Positions 15,824 to 24,191 of a stretch of DNA of 30,403 nt are shown in pieces. Positions within the stretch are counted from its first letter, which is position 1; every line of letters begins with the position of its first letter. Origin of the DNA: Bacillota bacterium (lineage in GTDB: Bacteria; Bacillota_A; Clostridia; Clostridiales; Clostridiaceae); assembly GCA_021837545.1 (NCBI GenBank), contig JAKBFR010000020.1, forward strand, positions 1 to 30,403, read 5' to 3'. The notes beneath the pieces are model-generated. The model had not been told where the DNA came from. It did not search any database and saw only the letters and a list, made by a program, of their open reading frames with translations. A program made the translations under genes and the position numbers.

Positions 15824-16519
15824 TCATTCCTCATCTTTTATTGTGAAACCAAATCCCCATATTGTATCAATTTTTAGCTTAGAACTAACATCAAAGAGTT
15901 TTTTTCTAATCCTTTTTATCATATCATCAGTGGCTCTAGTTTCCACTTTATTTTCAAATCCCCAAACTTTATCTAAAAGTTCACTGCGGCTAATGGCTCT
16001 ATTTTTATTCTTTATCAAATAATAAAGTAAGGAAAATTCCATTACTGTAAGATTTAATGGGTTACCATTAACATGAACTTGTTTAGTATTAAAATTTATT
16101 AGAATATCAGAGATATTAACAAGCTGATTATTATTAACAGGAGACTTGTCCAAGTCCATTCTTCTAAAAATACTATTTATTCGAGCAATGAGTTCTAATG
16201 GACTAAAGGGTTTAGTAAGATAGTCATCGCCACCTAGTTTAAAACCAGTTAATTTATCATGCTCTGTATCTTTAGCAGATACAATTATTATTGGAACACA
16301 ACTTTTGAGCCGTATTAATGAGCAAAGTGCATATCCATCTATTTCAGGCATCATGATATCTAATATCAACATATCTGCTTGTTTTTTATTAAAAGCTTCA
16401 AGAATGGAACGCCCATTATTAAATATTTCTACATCAAAACCATCTTTAACCAAAAATGATTTTATAATATTACAAATATTGATTTCATCATCAGCTATAT
16501 ATATTAATTTTTTTTCCAT
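15824..16519 (-). CDS. OmpR/PhoB-family response regulator
   Basis: A 231-residue regulator with an N-terminal receiver (ADDEIN acidic pair, phospho-acceptor Asp in MLILDIMMPEIDG at about 53, conserved Lys in YLTKPFSP at about 103) and a C-terminal winged-helix DNA-binding domain (LTVMEFSLLYYL, then WGFENKVETRATDDMIKRIRKKL). It receives phosphate from the kinase encoded 4 nt downstream. The divergent intergenic region carries three direct repeats at 11-bp spacing, the geometry this family binds, so the operon probably regulates the 16712 gene and possibly itself. The start follows GAGGTG. Confidence 0.94.
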   Translation of the reverse strand: MEKKLIYIADDEINICNIIKSFLVKDGFDVEIFNNGRSILEAFNKKQADMLILDIMMPEIDGYALCSLIRLKSCVPIIIVSAKDTEHDKLTGFKLGGDDYLTKPFSPLELIARINSIFRRMDLDKSPVNNNQLVNISDILINFNTKQVHVNGNPLNLTVMEFSLLYYLIKNKNRAISRSELLDKVWGFENKVETRATDDMIKRIRKKLFDVSSKLKIDTIWGFGFTIKDEE

Positions 16520-16595
16520 GAATTTATTTCACCTCAAAGTACATTTTACCATATACACATTATAAAATTATTATAAATTTAATATGATTGAAATT

Positions 16596-16623
16596 GCCAC
16601 AGATCTGCCACAAAGTTGCCACA
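16596..16623 (+). promoter_or_regulatory. Operator candidate: three GCCACA repeats at exact 11-bp spacing
   Basis: GCCACA occurs at 16596-16601, 16607-16612 and 16618-16623, each preceded by T. An 11-bp period puts all three on the same face of the helix, which is the classic arrangement for tandem OmpR/PhoB-type regulator monomers. The third repeat overlaps the -35 box of the plus-strand promoter, as expected for an activator that contacts RNA polymerase. Confidence 0.7.
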
Positions 16624-16643
16624 ACATTGCGTTAGATTATAAT
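16616..16643 (+). promoter_or_regulatory. Promoter of the 43-residue-repeat protein gene
   Basis: TTGCCA (16616-16621) and TATAAT (16638-16643) are separated by 16 bp. The -35 is embedded in the third GCCACA repeat. The transcript would start near 16650 and reach AAGGAGAT and the ATG at 16712. Confidence 0.65.
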
Positions 16644-16711
16644 GAATATATTTCGATATAACTATTATAGGATAAATATATGCAGGGAAGCAGATTGAAG
16701 GAGATAATAAA

Positions 16712-17746
16712 ATGAATACAATAAGTAATACTCAAAGTACTATTGATGTGTATGCTCTAAAAAAAATACAAGAAGCAAAGGCTTTAGAACAATCTAAAAC
16801 TCAAAATGAAAAAAAACAAGAAGAGAGTGACTCCATCTTAATTAGTCAACAAGCACTTCAAAGTACACAAGTTGCAGCAACGGGCAGTCCTTTAGATAGT
16901 TTAGTATCTGCAGGAACAATAACTCAGGATCAAGCAGACGCGGTTCAAAGTGTATTTCAATCAAGAGGCAAGGAAATTCAAGCTTCAGGAACATACAGTA
17001 ATAAAACTAAACCTCAAAATCCTCTAGAAAGTTTAGTAACTGCAGGAACAATTACAGAAGAACAAAAAGATGAAATTCAAAGTACTTTTCAATCTGTAAT
17101 TCAAGCTAATAAACCAAGTGGAGAAACAACAAGTACAAGAACAAGTCCATTAGACAGCTTAGTAACAGACGGAACAATAACACAAGAGCAAGAAGATACA
17201 ATAGAAAGTACTTTTCAATCACTAATGGAAGCCAATAGACCAAATAAATCTGAATCAACTAATACAAGGACAAGCCCAATAGATAGCTTAGTAACTGCTG
17301 GAACAATAACACAAGATCAAGCAGATGCGATAGAAAGTGCTCTTCAAGCAGCAATGGGTACAAATAAGCCAAATGAATCCGAAAAAACTAATACAAGAAC
17401 AAATCCATTAGATAGTCTAGTGTCATCTGGAACGATAACACAAGAGCAATCAGATGCTATAGAAAGTGCTCTTCAAGCTGCAATAGGTACAAATAAGCCA
17501 AGTGCATCTGAATCAACAAGTACAAGAACAAATCCATTAGATAGTCTTGTAACAGATGGAACAATTACACAAGATCAACAAGATGCAATACAAAGTGCTT
17601 TTCAAGCACTAATGGAAGCAAACAGACCAAGTAGAGACCAATCAACTAATACAAGAACAAATCCATTAGATAGTTTAGTAACAGATGGAACAATTACACA
17701 AGAACAAGAAGATGCAATTAAAAGTGCTTTTCAAACAGCAATGTAG
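16712..17746 (+). CDS. Protein of seven 43-residue repeats (SPLDSLV-GTIT-Q type)
   Basis: A 344-residue protein. After about 58 N-terminal residues (containing IDVYALKKIQEAKALEQ), it has seven tandem units starting near residues 59, 103, 145, 188, 231, 274 and 317. Each has P-L-D-S-L-V-[ST]-[AD]-G-T-I-T-[QE]-[DE]-Q-x-[DE]-x-I-x-S-[AT]-[FL]-Q followed by a Thr/Ser/Asn-rich linker. The core resembles the short helical hairpin of DUF2680-like repeats. There is no signal peptide, Cys, membrane segment or sortase signal. Upstream lie the tandem operator and promoter; AAGGAGAT precedes the ATG. It is probably co-transcribed with the FlxA-like gene 36 bp downstream, which shares the IDVYA motif. Function unknown. 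Confidence 0.85.
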   Translation: MNTISNTQSTIDVYALKKIQEAKALEQSKTQNEKKQEESDSILISQQALQSTQVAATGSPLDSLVSAGTITQDQADAVQSVFQSRGKEIQASGTYSNKTKPQNPLESLVTAGTITEEQKDEIQSTFQSVIQANKPSGETTSTRTSPLDSLVTDGTITQEQEDTIESTFQSLMEANRPNKSESTNTRTSPIDSLVTAGTITQDQADAIESALQAAMGTNKPNESEKTNTRTNPLDSLVSSGTITQEQSDAIESALQAAIGTNKPSASESTSTRTNPLDSLVTDGTITQDQQDAIQSAFQALMEANRPSRDQSTNTRTNPLDSLVTDGTITQEQEDAIKSAFQTAM

Positions 17747-17782
17747 AAAAGTCCTTTTAAATATAGTTTAGGAGGAAAAATT

Positions 17783-18139
17783 ATGAGTATTTCATCAATT
17801 TCATCATCAGTAAATAATTCATATTCAACAACAAGTAGTAGTACTACTACTGATACAAGTTCCCTTGAGAAACAAAAGGCATCTCTTAACAAAGAAATGC
17901 AAACAGAGCAAGCGAGTAAGGATGATGAAAAAACAAAGAGCACAAAGGTTGCAGCATTACAAGCTCAGATACAAAATATTGATGCACAAATTCAAGCAGC
18001 AAAATCTAATAAGACAAGTGGGGTTTCTAATAAGCAAGCACCTCCACCAGCAAATGCTGATAATAGTTCAAATAAAAATAATATTAATGCAGATAAATCA
18101 AATAAAGAGAGCAATAATATAATTGATGTTTACGCTTAA
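17783..18139 (+). CDS. FlxA-like family protein
   Basis: A 118-residue polar protein. The Ser/Thr-rich N-terminus (about 1-27) is followed by a coiled-coil helix (LEKQKASLNKEMQTEQ, then KVAALQAQIQNIDAQIQAAK, about 28-73) and an Asn/Lys-rich tail ending IIDVYA. The pattern matches the FlxA-like family, named after E. coli FlxA of the flagellar regulon; its function is not established. The terminal IDVYA also occurs near the N-terminus of the preceding protein. GGAGG precedes the ATG. A strong terminator follows. Confidence 0.7.
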   Translation: MSISSISSSVNNSYSTTSSSTTTDTSSLEKQKASLNKEMQTEQASKDDEKTKSTKVAALQAQIQNIDAQIQAAKSNKTSGVSNKQAPPPANADNSSNKNNINADKSNKESNNIIDVYA

Positions 18140-18189
18140 AATTCAATATTATGGATATAAAAGTGAAAAGTAAATATAATAGAAAATAG

Positions 18190-18230
18190 AGGGAGTACAA
18201 AATGAGTTAGAAAATCATTTTGTACTCCCT
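18190..18230. terminator. Bidirectional terminator between FlxA-like gene and leuS
   Basis: A perfect 16-bp stem, AGGGAGTACAAAATGA (18190-18205) with 18215-18230, has a 9-nt loop. It is followed by ATTTTAATTTT on the plus strand and, on the minus strand, by a T-rich run complementary to the A-rich left flank. It separates convergent transcription units. Confidence 0.85.
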
Positions 18231-18255
18231 ATTTTAATTTTCATGATTTTGAAGA

Positions 18256-20706
18256 TTACTTAATAACTATGTTAACAAGTCTTCCTTTTATTACAATTAC
18301 TTTAACTATAGTTTTACCATCAGTATTTTCTTTAATTGTTTCATTATCTAAAGAAGCAGTTTTAATTCCTTCTTCATCTAAGTTTGAAGGTACGTTGATT
18401 TTTGCTTTTATTTTACCATTGATTTGGATTGCAATTTCAACTTCATCTTTAATTAAAGCAGAAGGATTAAATTCTGGCCATTTTTCATTAAATATTGTTG
18501 AGGTATTTCCAATTAAATTCCATTGTTCTTCTGCAAAGTGAGGAGCGAATGGTGCAAGAAGTTTTAAGAAATCAACTATAGCTTCTTTTAAGAAATTTGT
18601 GTTTTTAACATCTTCTTGAAGATATTTGTTAAACGCATTAACTAATTCCATAAGTCTTGCTATTGCAGTATTAAATTGCATTTTATCTGCATCTTCAGTA
18701 ACACCTTTTATGGCTGTGTGTCTCCAGAAGTTTAATTCTTTTTCAGCTCCATCAATAGAGTCTTTAGTATTTTCATTAGAATTCATGATTTCTCTACATG
18801 AGTCTAGAATTCTTTCTATTCTATCTACAAATTTACCAACAGATTTTATTCCATCATCGCTCCAAGCACCGCCTTCAGTGTATCCAAAGCCAAACATTAA
18901 ATACATTCTAAATACGTCAGCACCGTAGTCTTTAATATAATCATCAGGAGAAATTGTGTTTCCTTTTGATTTACTCATTTTAAGTCCATCTGGTCCAAGG
19001 ATTAATCCTTGATGAGTTAAACTTAGGAATGGTTCATCGAAGTTTAAGTAGTCCATATCTCTTAAAGCTTTTGTTATAAATCTTGCATATAATAAATGCA
19101 TGCAGGCATGTTCTGGTCCACCAACATACTTATCTACAGGAAGTATCTTGTTGATTTTTTCAGGATCAAAAGGTGCATTTTCATTTTTATTATCTGCATA
19201 TCTTAAATAATACCAAGATGAGCATACAAATGTATCTAAAGTATCAGCTTCTCTTTTTGCAGGACCTCCACAATGAGGACATGTAGTATTTATAAAATCT
19301 TCAGATTTACTAAGCGGTGATTTGCCATCTGGAGTAAATTCAACATCATAAGGAAGTTTTACTGGAAGATCTTTTTCAGGTACTGGAACTATTCCGCATG
19401 TATCACAATATACAACTGGAATTGGAGCACCCCAATATCTTTGTCTTGAAACTAACCAGTCTCTTAATCTGAAGTTAACTTTCATTGCACCTAAAGTATC
19501 TTTTTCTAATTCTTCAATAATCTTAATTTTAGCTTCTTCAGTTGTTAAATTATCGAATTTTCCAGAGTTAACAAGTACTCCATATTCACAATATGGAAGT
19601 TTTGGATCTGTGTTATCTTTGTTAGTTATAACTCTTTCAATTGGTAAATTGAATTTTGTTGCAAAAGCAAAGTCTCTTTCATCATGAGCAGGAACAGCCA
19701 TTACGCATCCAGTACCATATGTAGCTAATACATAATCAGAAATCCAAATAGGTACTACCTTGCCATTAATAGGATTTATAGCGAAAGAACCCGTAAATAC
19801 ACCGCTCTTTTCTTTTGAAACAGATTGTCTTTCAATTTCAGTTTGCTTTGCTGCAGCTTCTTTATATTCTTCAACTGCATCCTTATATTCTGGAAGTGTT
19901 AATTTATCAACTAAATTATTTTCAGGAGCTAAAACAACATAAGTTACACCATTTAAAGTATCAGCTCTTGTAGTGAATACGCTAAAGTCTAAGTCTGAAT
20001 CTTTAACCTTAAAAGTAACTTCAGCACCATATGATCTTCCAATCCAATGTTTTTGCATAGATTTAGTCTTTTCAGGCCAATCTAAACCATCTAATTTATC
20101 AAGTAATTCATCAGCATAATCAGTTATTTTAAAGAACCATTGAGTTAAGTCCTTTTTAGTAACCTCAGTGCTACATCTTTCACAAACACCATCTACAACT
20201 TGTTCATTAGCTAAAACAGTGTTACAAGATGGACACCAATTTACAGGTGCTTTCTTTCTGTAAGCTAAACCTTTTTCATAAAGCTTTAAAAATAACCATT
20301 GAGTCCATTTATAATAATCAGGAAGACAAGTAACAACTTCATTTTCCCAGTTAAACATAGCACCCATTGATTTTAATTGCTTTTCCATTGTTTCAATATT
20401 CTTTAAAGTAGAATCTTGTGGATGGATACCAGTCTTAATTGCATAGTTTTCAGCAGGTAATCCAAAGGCATCAAAACCCATAGGTTGAAATACATTATAT
20501 CCTTGCATTCTCTTAAGTCTTGCCCATGAGTCTGTTGGACCATAGTTAAACCAGTGACCAGCATGTAATTGAGCACCAGATGGATAAGAGAACATTTCAA
20601 GTGTATAAAGCTTTTTCTTTGAACTTTCAGGATTAAACTTATAAGTCTCATTTTCTTCCCATATTTGTTGCCATTTTTTATCGATTTTAGTTCCGTAATT
20701 TGCCAT
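18256..20706 (-). CDS. leuS: Leucyl-tRNA synthetase
   Basis: A class I synthetase of 816 residues that charges tRNA-Leu. It has the HIGH-type motif HAGH (in [14 protein letters not shown]), zinc-knuckle pairs (CPSC...CERC and CDTC, later CPHC), the editing CP1 domain with TTRADTLNG, and KMSKS intact ([10 protein letters not shown]). The start is ATG 20706, preceded by AGGAGG; the frame stays open for another 42 codons upstream, but these lie in a palindromic repeat of the leader. Expression is controlled by a T-box leader upstream (20869-21105). Confidence 0.97.
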   Translation of the reverse strand: MANYGTKIDKKWQQIWEENETYKFNPESSKKKLYTLEMFSYPSGAQLHAGHWFNYGPTDSWARLKRMQGYNVFQPMGFDAFGLPAENYAIKTGIHPQDSTLKNIETMEKQLKSMGAMFNWENEVVTCLPDYYKWTQWLFLKLYEKGLAYRKKAPVNWCPSCNTVLANEQVVDGVCERCSTEVTKKDLTQWFFKITDYADELLDKLDGLDWPEKTKSMQKHWIGRSYGAEVTFKVKDSDLDFSVFTTRADTLNGVTYVVLAPENNLVDKLTLPEYKDAVEEYKEAAAKQTEIERQSVSKEKSGVFTGSFAINPINGKVVPIWISDYVLATYGTGCVMAVPAHDERDFAFATKFNLPIERVITNKDNTDPKLPYCEYGVLVNSGKFDNLTTEEAKIKIIEELEKDTLGAMKVNFRLRDWLVSRQRYWGAPIPVVYCDTCGIVPVPEKDLPVKLPYDVEFTPDGKSPLSKSEDFINTTCPHCGGPAKREADTLDTFVCSSWYYLRYADNKNENAPFDPEKINKILPVDKYVGGPEHACMHLLYARFITKALRDMDYLNFDEPFLSLTHQGLILGPDGLKMSKSKGNTISPDDYIKDYGADVFRMYLMFGFGYTEGGAWSDDGIKSVGKFVDRIERILDSCREIMNSNENTKDSIDGAEKELNFWRHTAIKGVTEDADKMQFNTAIARLMELVNAFNKYLQEDVKNTNFLKEAIVDFLKLLAPFAPHFAEEQWNLIGNTSTIFNEKWPEFNPSALIKDEVEIAIQINGKIKAKINVPSNLDEEGIKTASLDNETIKENTDGKTIVKVIVIKGRLVNIVIK

Positions 20707-20734
20707 TGTATAGCCTCCTATAAATATTTTATCA

Positions 20735-20858
20735 ATGTACAATTTACAATGCACAATTAAGGATAAAATTCCTTTGGAATTTTTTTTATGATATAAGTTT
20801 TTTAGAAATTCCAAAGGAATTTCATCTGTCATTGTGAACTATGAATTGTGCACTAAAA
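20735..20858. repeat. Palindromic element inserted in the leuS leader
   Basis: The core arms AAATTCCTTTGGAATTT (20766-20782) and 20806-20822 are perfect 17-bp complements. The outer parts (CACAATT strings at 20737-20758 and the AATTGTGCAC side at 20844-20856) pair imperfectly. It lies between the T-box terminator and the leuS Shine-Dalgarno site, so it is transcribed only when the T-box reads through. Confidence 0.7.
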
Positions 20859-20868
20859 TAAATTGTAT

Positions 20869-21105
20869 AAAAAAAGCCTTCATCTCTAAAACAAAGAGAC
20901 GAAAGCATAATTTCCGTGGTACCACTCTTAATTAGAAGAAATTAAATTAATTAATTCTTCTCACTTAATATTTTAACGGTATTACCGTACTTGCTTTAAC
21001 AAGTAAGCTCCTAGGCAAGTTCATAACAATATAATACTGTTTTACAGCAAACAACAGCTCTCTTTAAAATATATTTATTACTAATACTCCTATTCATCAC
21101 ATAAT
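20869..21105 (-). promoter_or_regulatory. T-box riboswitch controlling leuS
   Basis: Read on the minus strand, the T-box consensus AGAGTGGTACCACGG lies at 20914-20928, which pairs with the uncharged tRNA 3' end. It is followed by a terminator stem GCTTTCGTCTCT (20906-20895) with AGAGATGAAGGC (20887-20876) and a 7-T run. Upstream are stem I elements (AGAGAG near 21065-21058, CTGTAAAACAG) and a GAACTTGCC segment (21021-21013) where CTT would be a leucine specifier codon. A small perfect hairpin (ACGGTAATACCGT) lies between. Uncharged tRNA-Leu would stabilise the antiterminator and allow leuS transcription. The specifier assignment is tentative; the T-box call is firm. Confidence 0.92.
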
Positions 21106-21154
21106 ATAAAATTTTAATAACATTATATATTAAAAAATCTAAAAAAGTCAAGAA

Positions 21155-21187
21155 AGGGATGAAAGTTATTAATTAAATTTCATCTCT
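21155..21187 (-). terminator. Terminator of the EIIC-chemoreceptor gene
   Basis: On the minus strand AGAGATGAAA (21187-21178) pairs with TTTCATCCCT (21164-21155) with one G-T pair, followed by T-rich sequence ending in TTTTTT. It lies 40 bp past the stop codon and just upstream of the leuS T-box region. Confidence 0.65.
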
Positions 21188-21226
21188 TTTGAATTTAAAC
21201 AATATAATATTTAATTGTTCACTTTT

Positions 21227-23365
21227 TTATTTATCAACTTTAAATGCACGTACTTCTTCTTCAAGGGTATGAGCCATTTCATTTAATTTGTCAGTAAATT
21301 CTAAAAGAATACTTATATTTTCAGATTGTTTCTTTGTATTTTCATAAACCTCTTCAGTTGAAGCAGCTGTTTCTTGTGAGGTTGCAGAAATATTTTCTAT
21401 GGAGTTAAGAGTTTCAACATTCTTAACTGCAATATGGTTTAATGATACATTTGCACTATTAATTCTAGTGGTGATCATTTCCATACCATTATTAATCTCA
21501 TTGAAGGAAATGGCAGTTTCATGAACTGCATCTGCTTGTTCCTTCACAGTAGCTCCTGTTTGTAGTACTTCAGTTGCTATATTTTCAGATTTTTGAGTAA
21601 CATTATTGATAATTTGAGCTATAGTAACAGATGCTTCTTTTGATTGATTTGCCAATTTTCTAACTTCTTCTGCAACAACAGAAAATCCTTTTCCAGCTTC
21701 TCCTGCTCTTGCCGCTTCAATAGCTGCATTTAATGAAAGGAGATTGGTTTGTTCAGAAATTGCTTCAATAATTTTGACAGTATATTTTACTTTTTCCATA
21801 TCTGATTGGAGATCATTAATTTTATTAACAATTCTTTCAGAAGATAGTTGGGCGTCTCGTGATTTGTCTGTTAAAACTTCAACTGAGTTAGAGGCTTCTA
21901 CACTTAATTGTTTTGTATGGGTTACTGTCTTTGAAATATCATCCATATCATTTTTGAATGTAGTAATACTATTTGATAGTTCAATCATATTTTCATTACT
22001 ATGGCTTGCATCATTAGCTTGTTCCATAACGGCTGCAGCAACTTGTTCCATAGTTGAGGATATTTGTTTAAAAGAAGTATCAATCAAATCTAAGTATGAA
22101 GTCATATTGTTTGAATTATCAATAACTCCATTTGCTGTAGAATTAACTTTTGAAAGTAAAAATCTTATATTAGAAATCATTTCATTAAAGCTACTAGTTA
22201 CTTTACCTATAGCTCCATTATTATATTGATCTCCAAAATTAACAAGTAAATTTCCATCTTGAGCTTCTTTCATCAAACCAAGCAGTTCTTGTACATTTTC
22301 TTCACCATCTTCTGAATTCTCATCATAATCATCTTGCTTTCTTTTTATAAAGAAGGAAGCTATTAAAAATGATACTAGTGTTGATACTAGTACACCTGAA
22401 AGAACTGAAATTATTTTATCTGATTGTGTCAATTTAAGTACAGCCAAAATACTTCCTGGAGAAGGTGCTCCAATTAATCCAGCTCCAGTTATCATGAATG
22501 TGAAATTTCCGGTAATTCCACCTGCAATTACAGCTAAAAGTAATATAGGGTTCATAAGAACATAAGGGAAATATATCTCGTGAATTCCACCAAATAAATG
22601 AATAATAATAGCTCCTGGTGAAGATAGCTTGATCATGCCTTTACCAAATAGTGCATAGGCCAATAAGATTCCAAGACCAGGTCCAGGATTAGTTTCTAAT
22701 AAAAAGAATATAGATCTACCCATTTCAGTTATCTGTTGTTCACCTAAAGGTTGCAATATAACGTGATTAATTGTATTGTTTAAAAAAAGTATTTTTCCAG
22801 GTTCGATAAATAGTGAAGTTAAAGGTAATAATCCAGCATTTACGAAAAATTGCACTGCTGATTTAAAAACATTAGTAAGTAAAAAAACTAAAGGTTCAAC
22901 ACCATAAAATGCTAATAACGTTAATAGTGTTCCGATAATTCCAATAGAAAAATTATCAACTAAAACCTGAAGGTTAGCAGGTACCTTTCCGTTTATAGCC
23001 TTATCATATTGTTTAATTACAAAACCAGCAAAAGGTCCTATAATCATTGCTCCAAGAAACATTGGAATATCAGAACCAACAATTACTCCCATAGTTGCAA
23101 CTGCACCTATAAGTCCACCTCTAGCACCAGCAACTAATTTACCACCAGAATATCCAATTAATATAGGTAGGAGATAGGATATCATCGGACCTACAAGCTT
23201 TGCAAGTCGTTCGTTTGGAAACCATCCTGTTGCAATAAAAAATGCTGTGATAATTCCCCAAACAATAAATGCACCAATATTTGGCATTACCATTTTTGTT
23301 AAGAAGCTTCCAAACTTGTTCACTATACTTTGTTCGGAATTACTGTTGTTTTCTTGAGAACTCAT
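21227..23365 (-). CDS. Mannitol-type PTS EIIC permease fused to chemoreceptor signalling domain
   Basis: A 712-residue fusion. Residues about 15-342 are a polytopic PTS IIC domain of the mannitol family, with NNTINH (196-201; its His matches the functional His of MtlA), NPGPGLG (226-232) and the signature [13 protein letters not shown] (259-271). No EIIB motif (Cys phosphorylation loop) or EIIA is present. A HAMP-like segment follows (about 359-403, [11 protein letters not shown], then [15 protein letters not shown]). Residues about 410-700 are an MCP signalling coiled coil with the conserved tip [17 protein letters not shown] (537-553) and [13 protein letters not shown]. The reading frame is continuous. 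It lies in the membrane and should couple hexitol binding or transport to CheA. No mannitol operon lies nearby. RBS GAAAGGATG. A single gene flanked by its own terminator. Confidence 0.93.
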   Translation of the reverse strand: MSSQENNSNSEQSIVNKFGSFLTKMVMPNIGAFIVWGIITAFFIATGWFPNERLAKLVGPMISYLLPILIGYSGGKLVAGARGGLIGAVATMGVIVGSDIPMFLGAMIIGPFAGFVIKQYDKAINGKVPANLQVLVDNFSIGIIGTLLTLLAFYGVEPLVFLLTNVFKSAVQFFVNAGLLPLTSLFIEPGKILFLNNTINHVILQPLGEQQITEMGRSIFFLLETNPGPGLGILLAYALFGKGMIKLSSPGAIIIHLFGGIHEIYFPYVLMNPILLLAVIAGGITGNFTFMITGAGLIGAPSPGSILAVLKLTQSDKIISVLSGVLVSTLVSFLIASFFIKRKQDDYDENSEDGEENVQELLGLMKEAQDGNLLVNFGDQYNNGAIGKVTSSFNEMISNIRFLLSKVNSTANGVIDNSNNMTSYLDLIDTSFKQISSTMEQVAAAVMEQANDASHSNENMIELSNSITTFKNDMDDISKTVTHTKQLSVEASNSVEVLTDKSRDAQLSSERIVNKINDLQSDMEKVKYTVKIIEAISEQTNLLSLNAAIEAARAGEAGKGFSVVAEEVRKLANQSKEASVTIAQIINNVTQKSENIATEVLQTGATVKEQADAVHETAISFNEINNGMEMITTRINSANVSLNHIAVKNVETLNSIENISATSQETAASTEEVYENTKKQSENISILLEFTDKLNEMAHTLEEEVRAFKVDK

Positions 23366-24191
23366 TTATAATCATCCTTTCTAATTTAGTAGATTTTAAA
23401 AATTACCATATGCGTATACCTTATTATATAATTTGAATATTAAATCACTTTATATAAGTATATCAAAATATTACAATATTATCTATAAAGGATGTAAAAT
23501 GTTATTTAAATAATGCTGATTAATAAACAATGTTGTCGCTTTTTACATGATTGTGTTTAAACATGGAATTGTTACTAATAATATAAAATAATTTATGGTA
23601 ATTCACTAGAATTAATTTCTTTTGTAATAGCAAGAGTACAGTTGAATTTTGAAAAAAAGTGGTATAAGACATGTCATAGCTAGATTTGAAAATATGACAA
23701 GCGGGTTATGACATGAAAATTATTGACAGTTAATATAAAAAAAACTATCATTAGCATATAATTAAACTATTACTATAAGCTATATACTATTAATAATTGT
23801 AAATAATCACTAAATTGTGATGTTTTCAAATAGTAGTAGAGAATAAAAAGCATAGATAATATTAAGATCCTACTAATGTGAAAGTCAATACTAGCAGGGT
23901 TTTAAAGTTATTTAATTATATAAGTTTCAACATATTTTATAGTGTTTGATATACACATAATTCACAGTAATTATCTTTTTACATAAATGTATCTATATAT
24001 TCAAACCTAAAGGTATCCGCGAATTTATAATCTGATTTAAAAATCCATTTTATCATTGTATAAACTTTAATAATATAAAGATGTATAATCATGATACAAT
24101 AAGATATACACTAGTAATAAATCTTATGTAATATAGGAGTAAGTAGCTTTTGATTAGCAATTGATTCACAGGAAAAAGGAAGTGAAAAAAC
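23366..24191. other. 826-bp non-coding region between divergent genes
   Basis: No credible ORF. It contains the upstream region of the EIIC-chemoreceptor gene, a palindrome TGTTTAAACA near 23553, repeated (A)TGTCATA/TATGACA motifs at 23671-23678, 23693-23699 and 23707-23713, a strong plus-strand promoter (23723-23751), a weak hairpin with CCTACTA / TAGCAGG and GGTTTT at about 23877-23903, and the RBS of cls. The long distance from the promoter to cls suggests either a long leader or a separate small RNA. Confidence 0.55.
23723..23751 (+). promoter_or_regulatory. Near-consensus promoter in the non-coding region
   Basis: TTGACA (23723-23728), 17 bp, then TATCAT (23746-23751). Two TATGACA motifs lie 10 and 24 bp upstream. 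It faces cls, about 440 bp away. Confidence 0.55.

Noticed and set aside
16886..17743. Seven 129-bp repeats as a CRISPR-like or satellite array
   Set aside because: The period is a multiple of three, the frame is open, and the units are diverged at codon level, so it is a repeat protein gene.
17865..18122. Second frame of 85 residues inside the FlxA-like gene
   Set aside because: Out of frame with the gene that has the GGAGG ribosome site; basic and low complexity, typical of a shadow frame.
18269..19942. Plus-strand open frames opposite leuS
   Set aside because: Antisense shadows of a conserved gene; no ribosome sites or family resemblance.
20707..20832. N-terminal extension of leuS by 42 codons
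   Set aside because: It is encoded by the palindromic leader repeat; ATG 20706 has AGGAGG and matches the usual LeuRS start.
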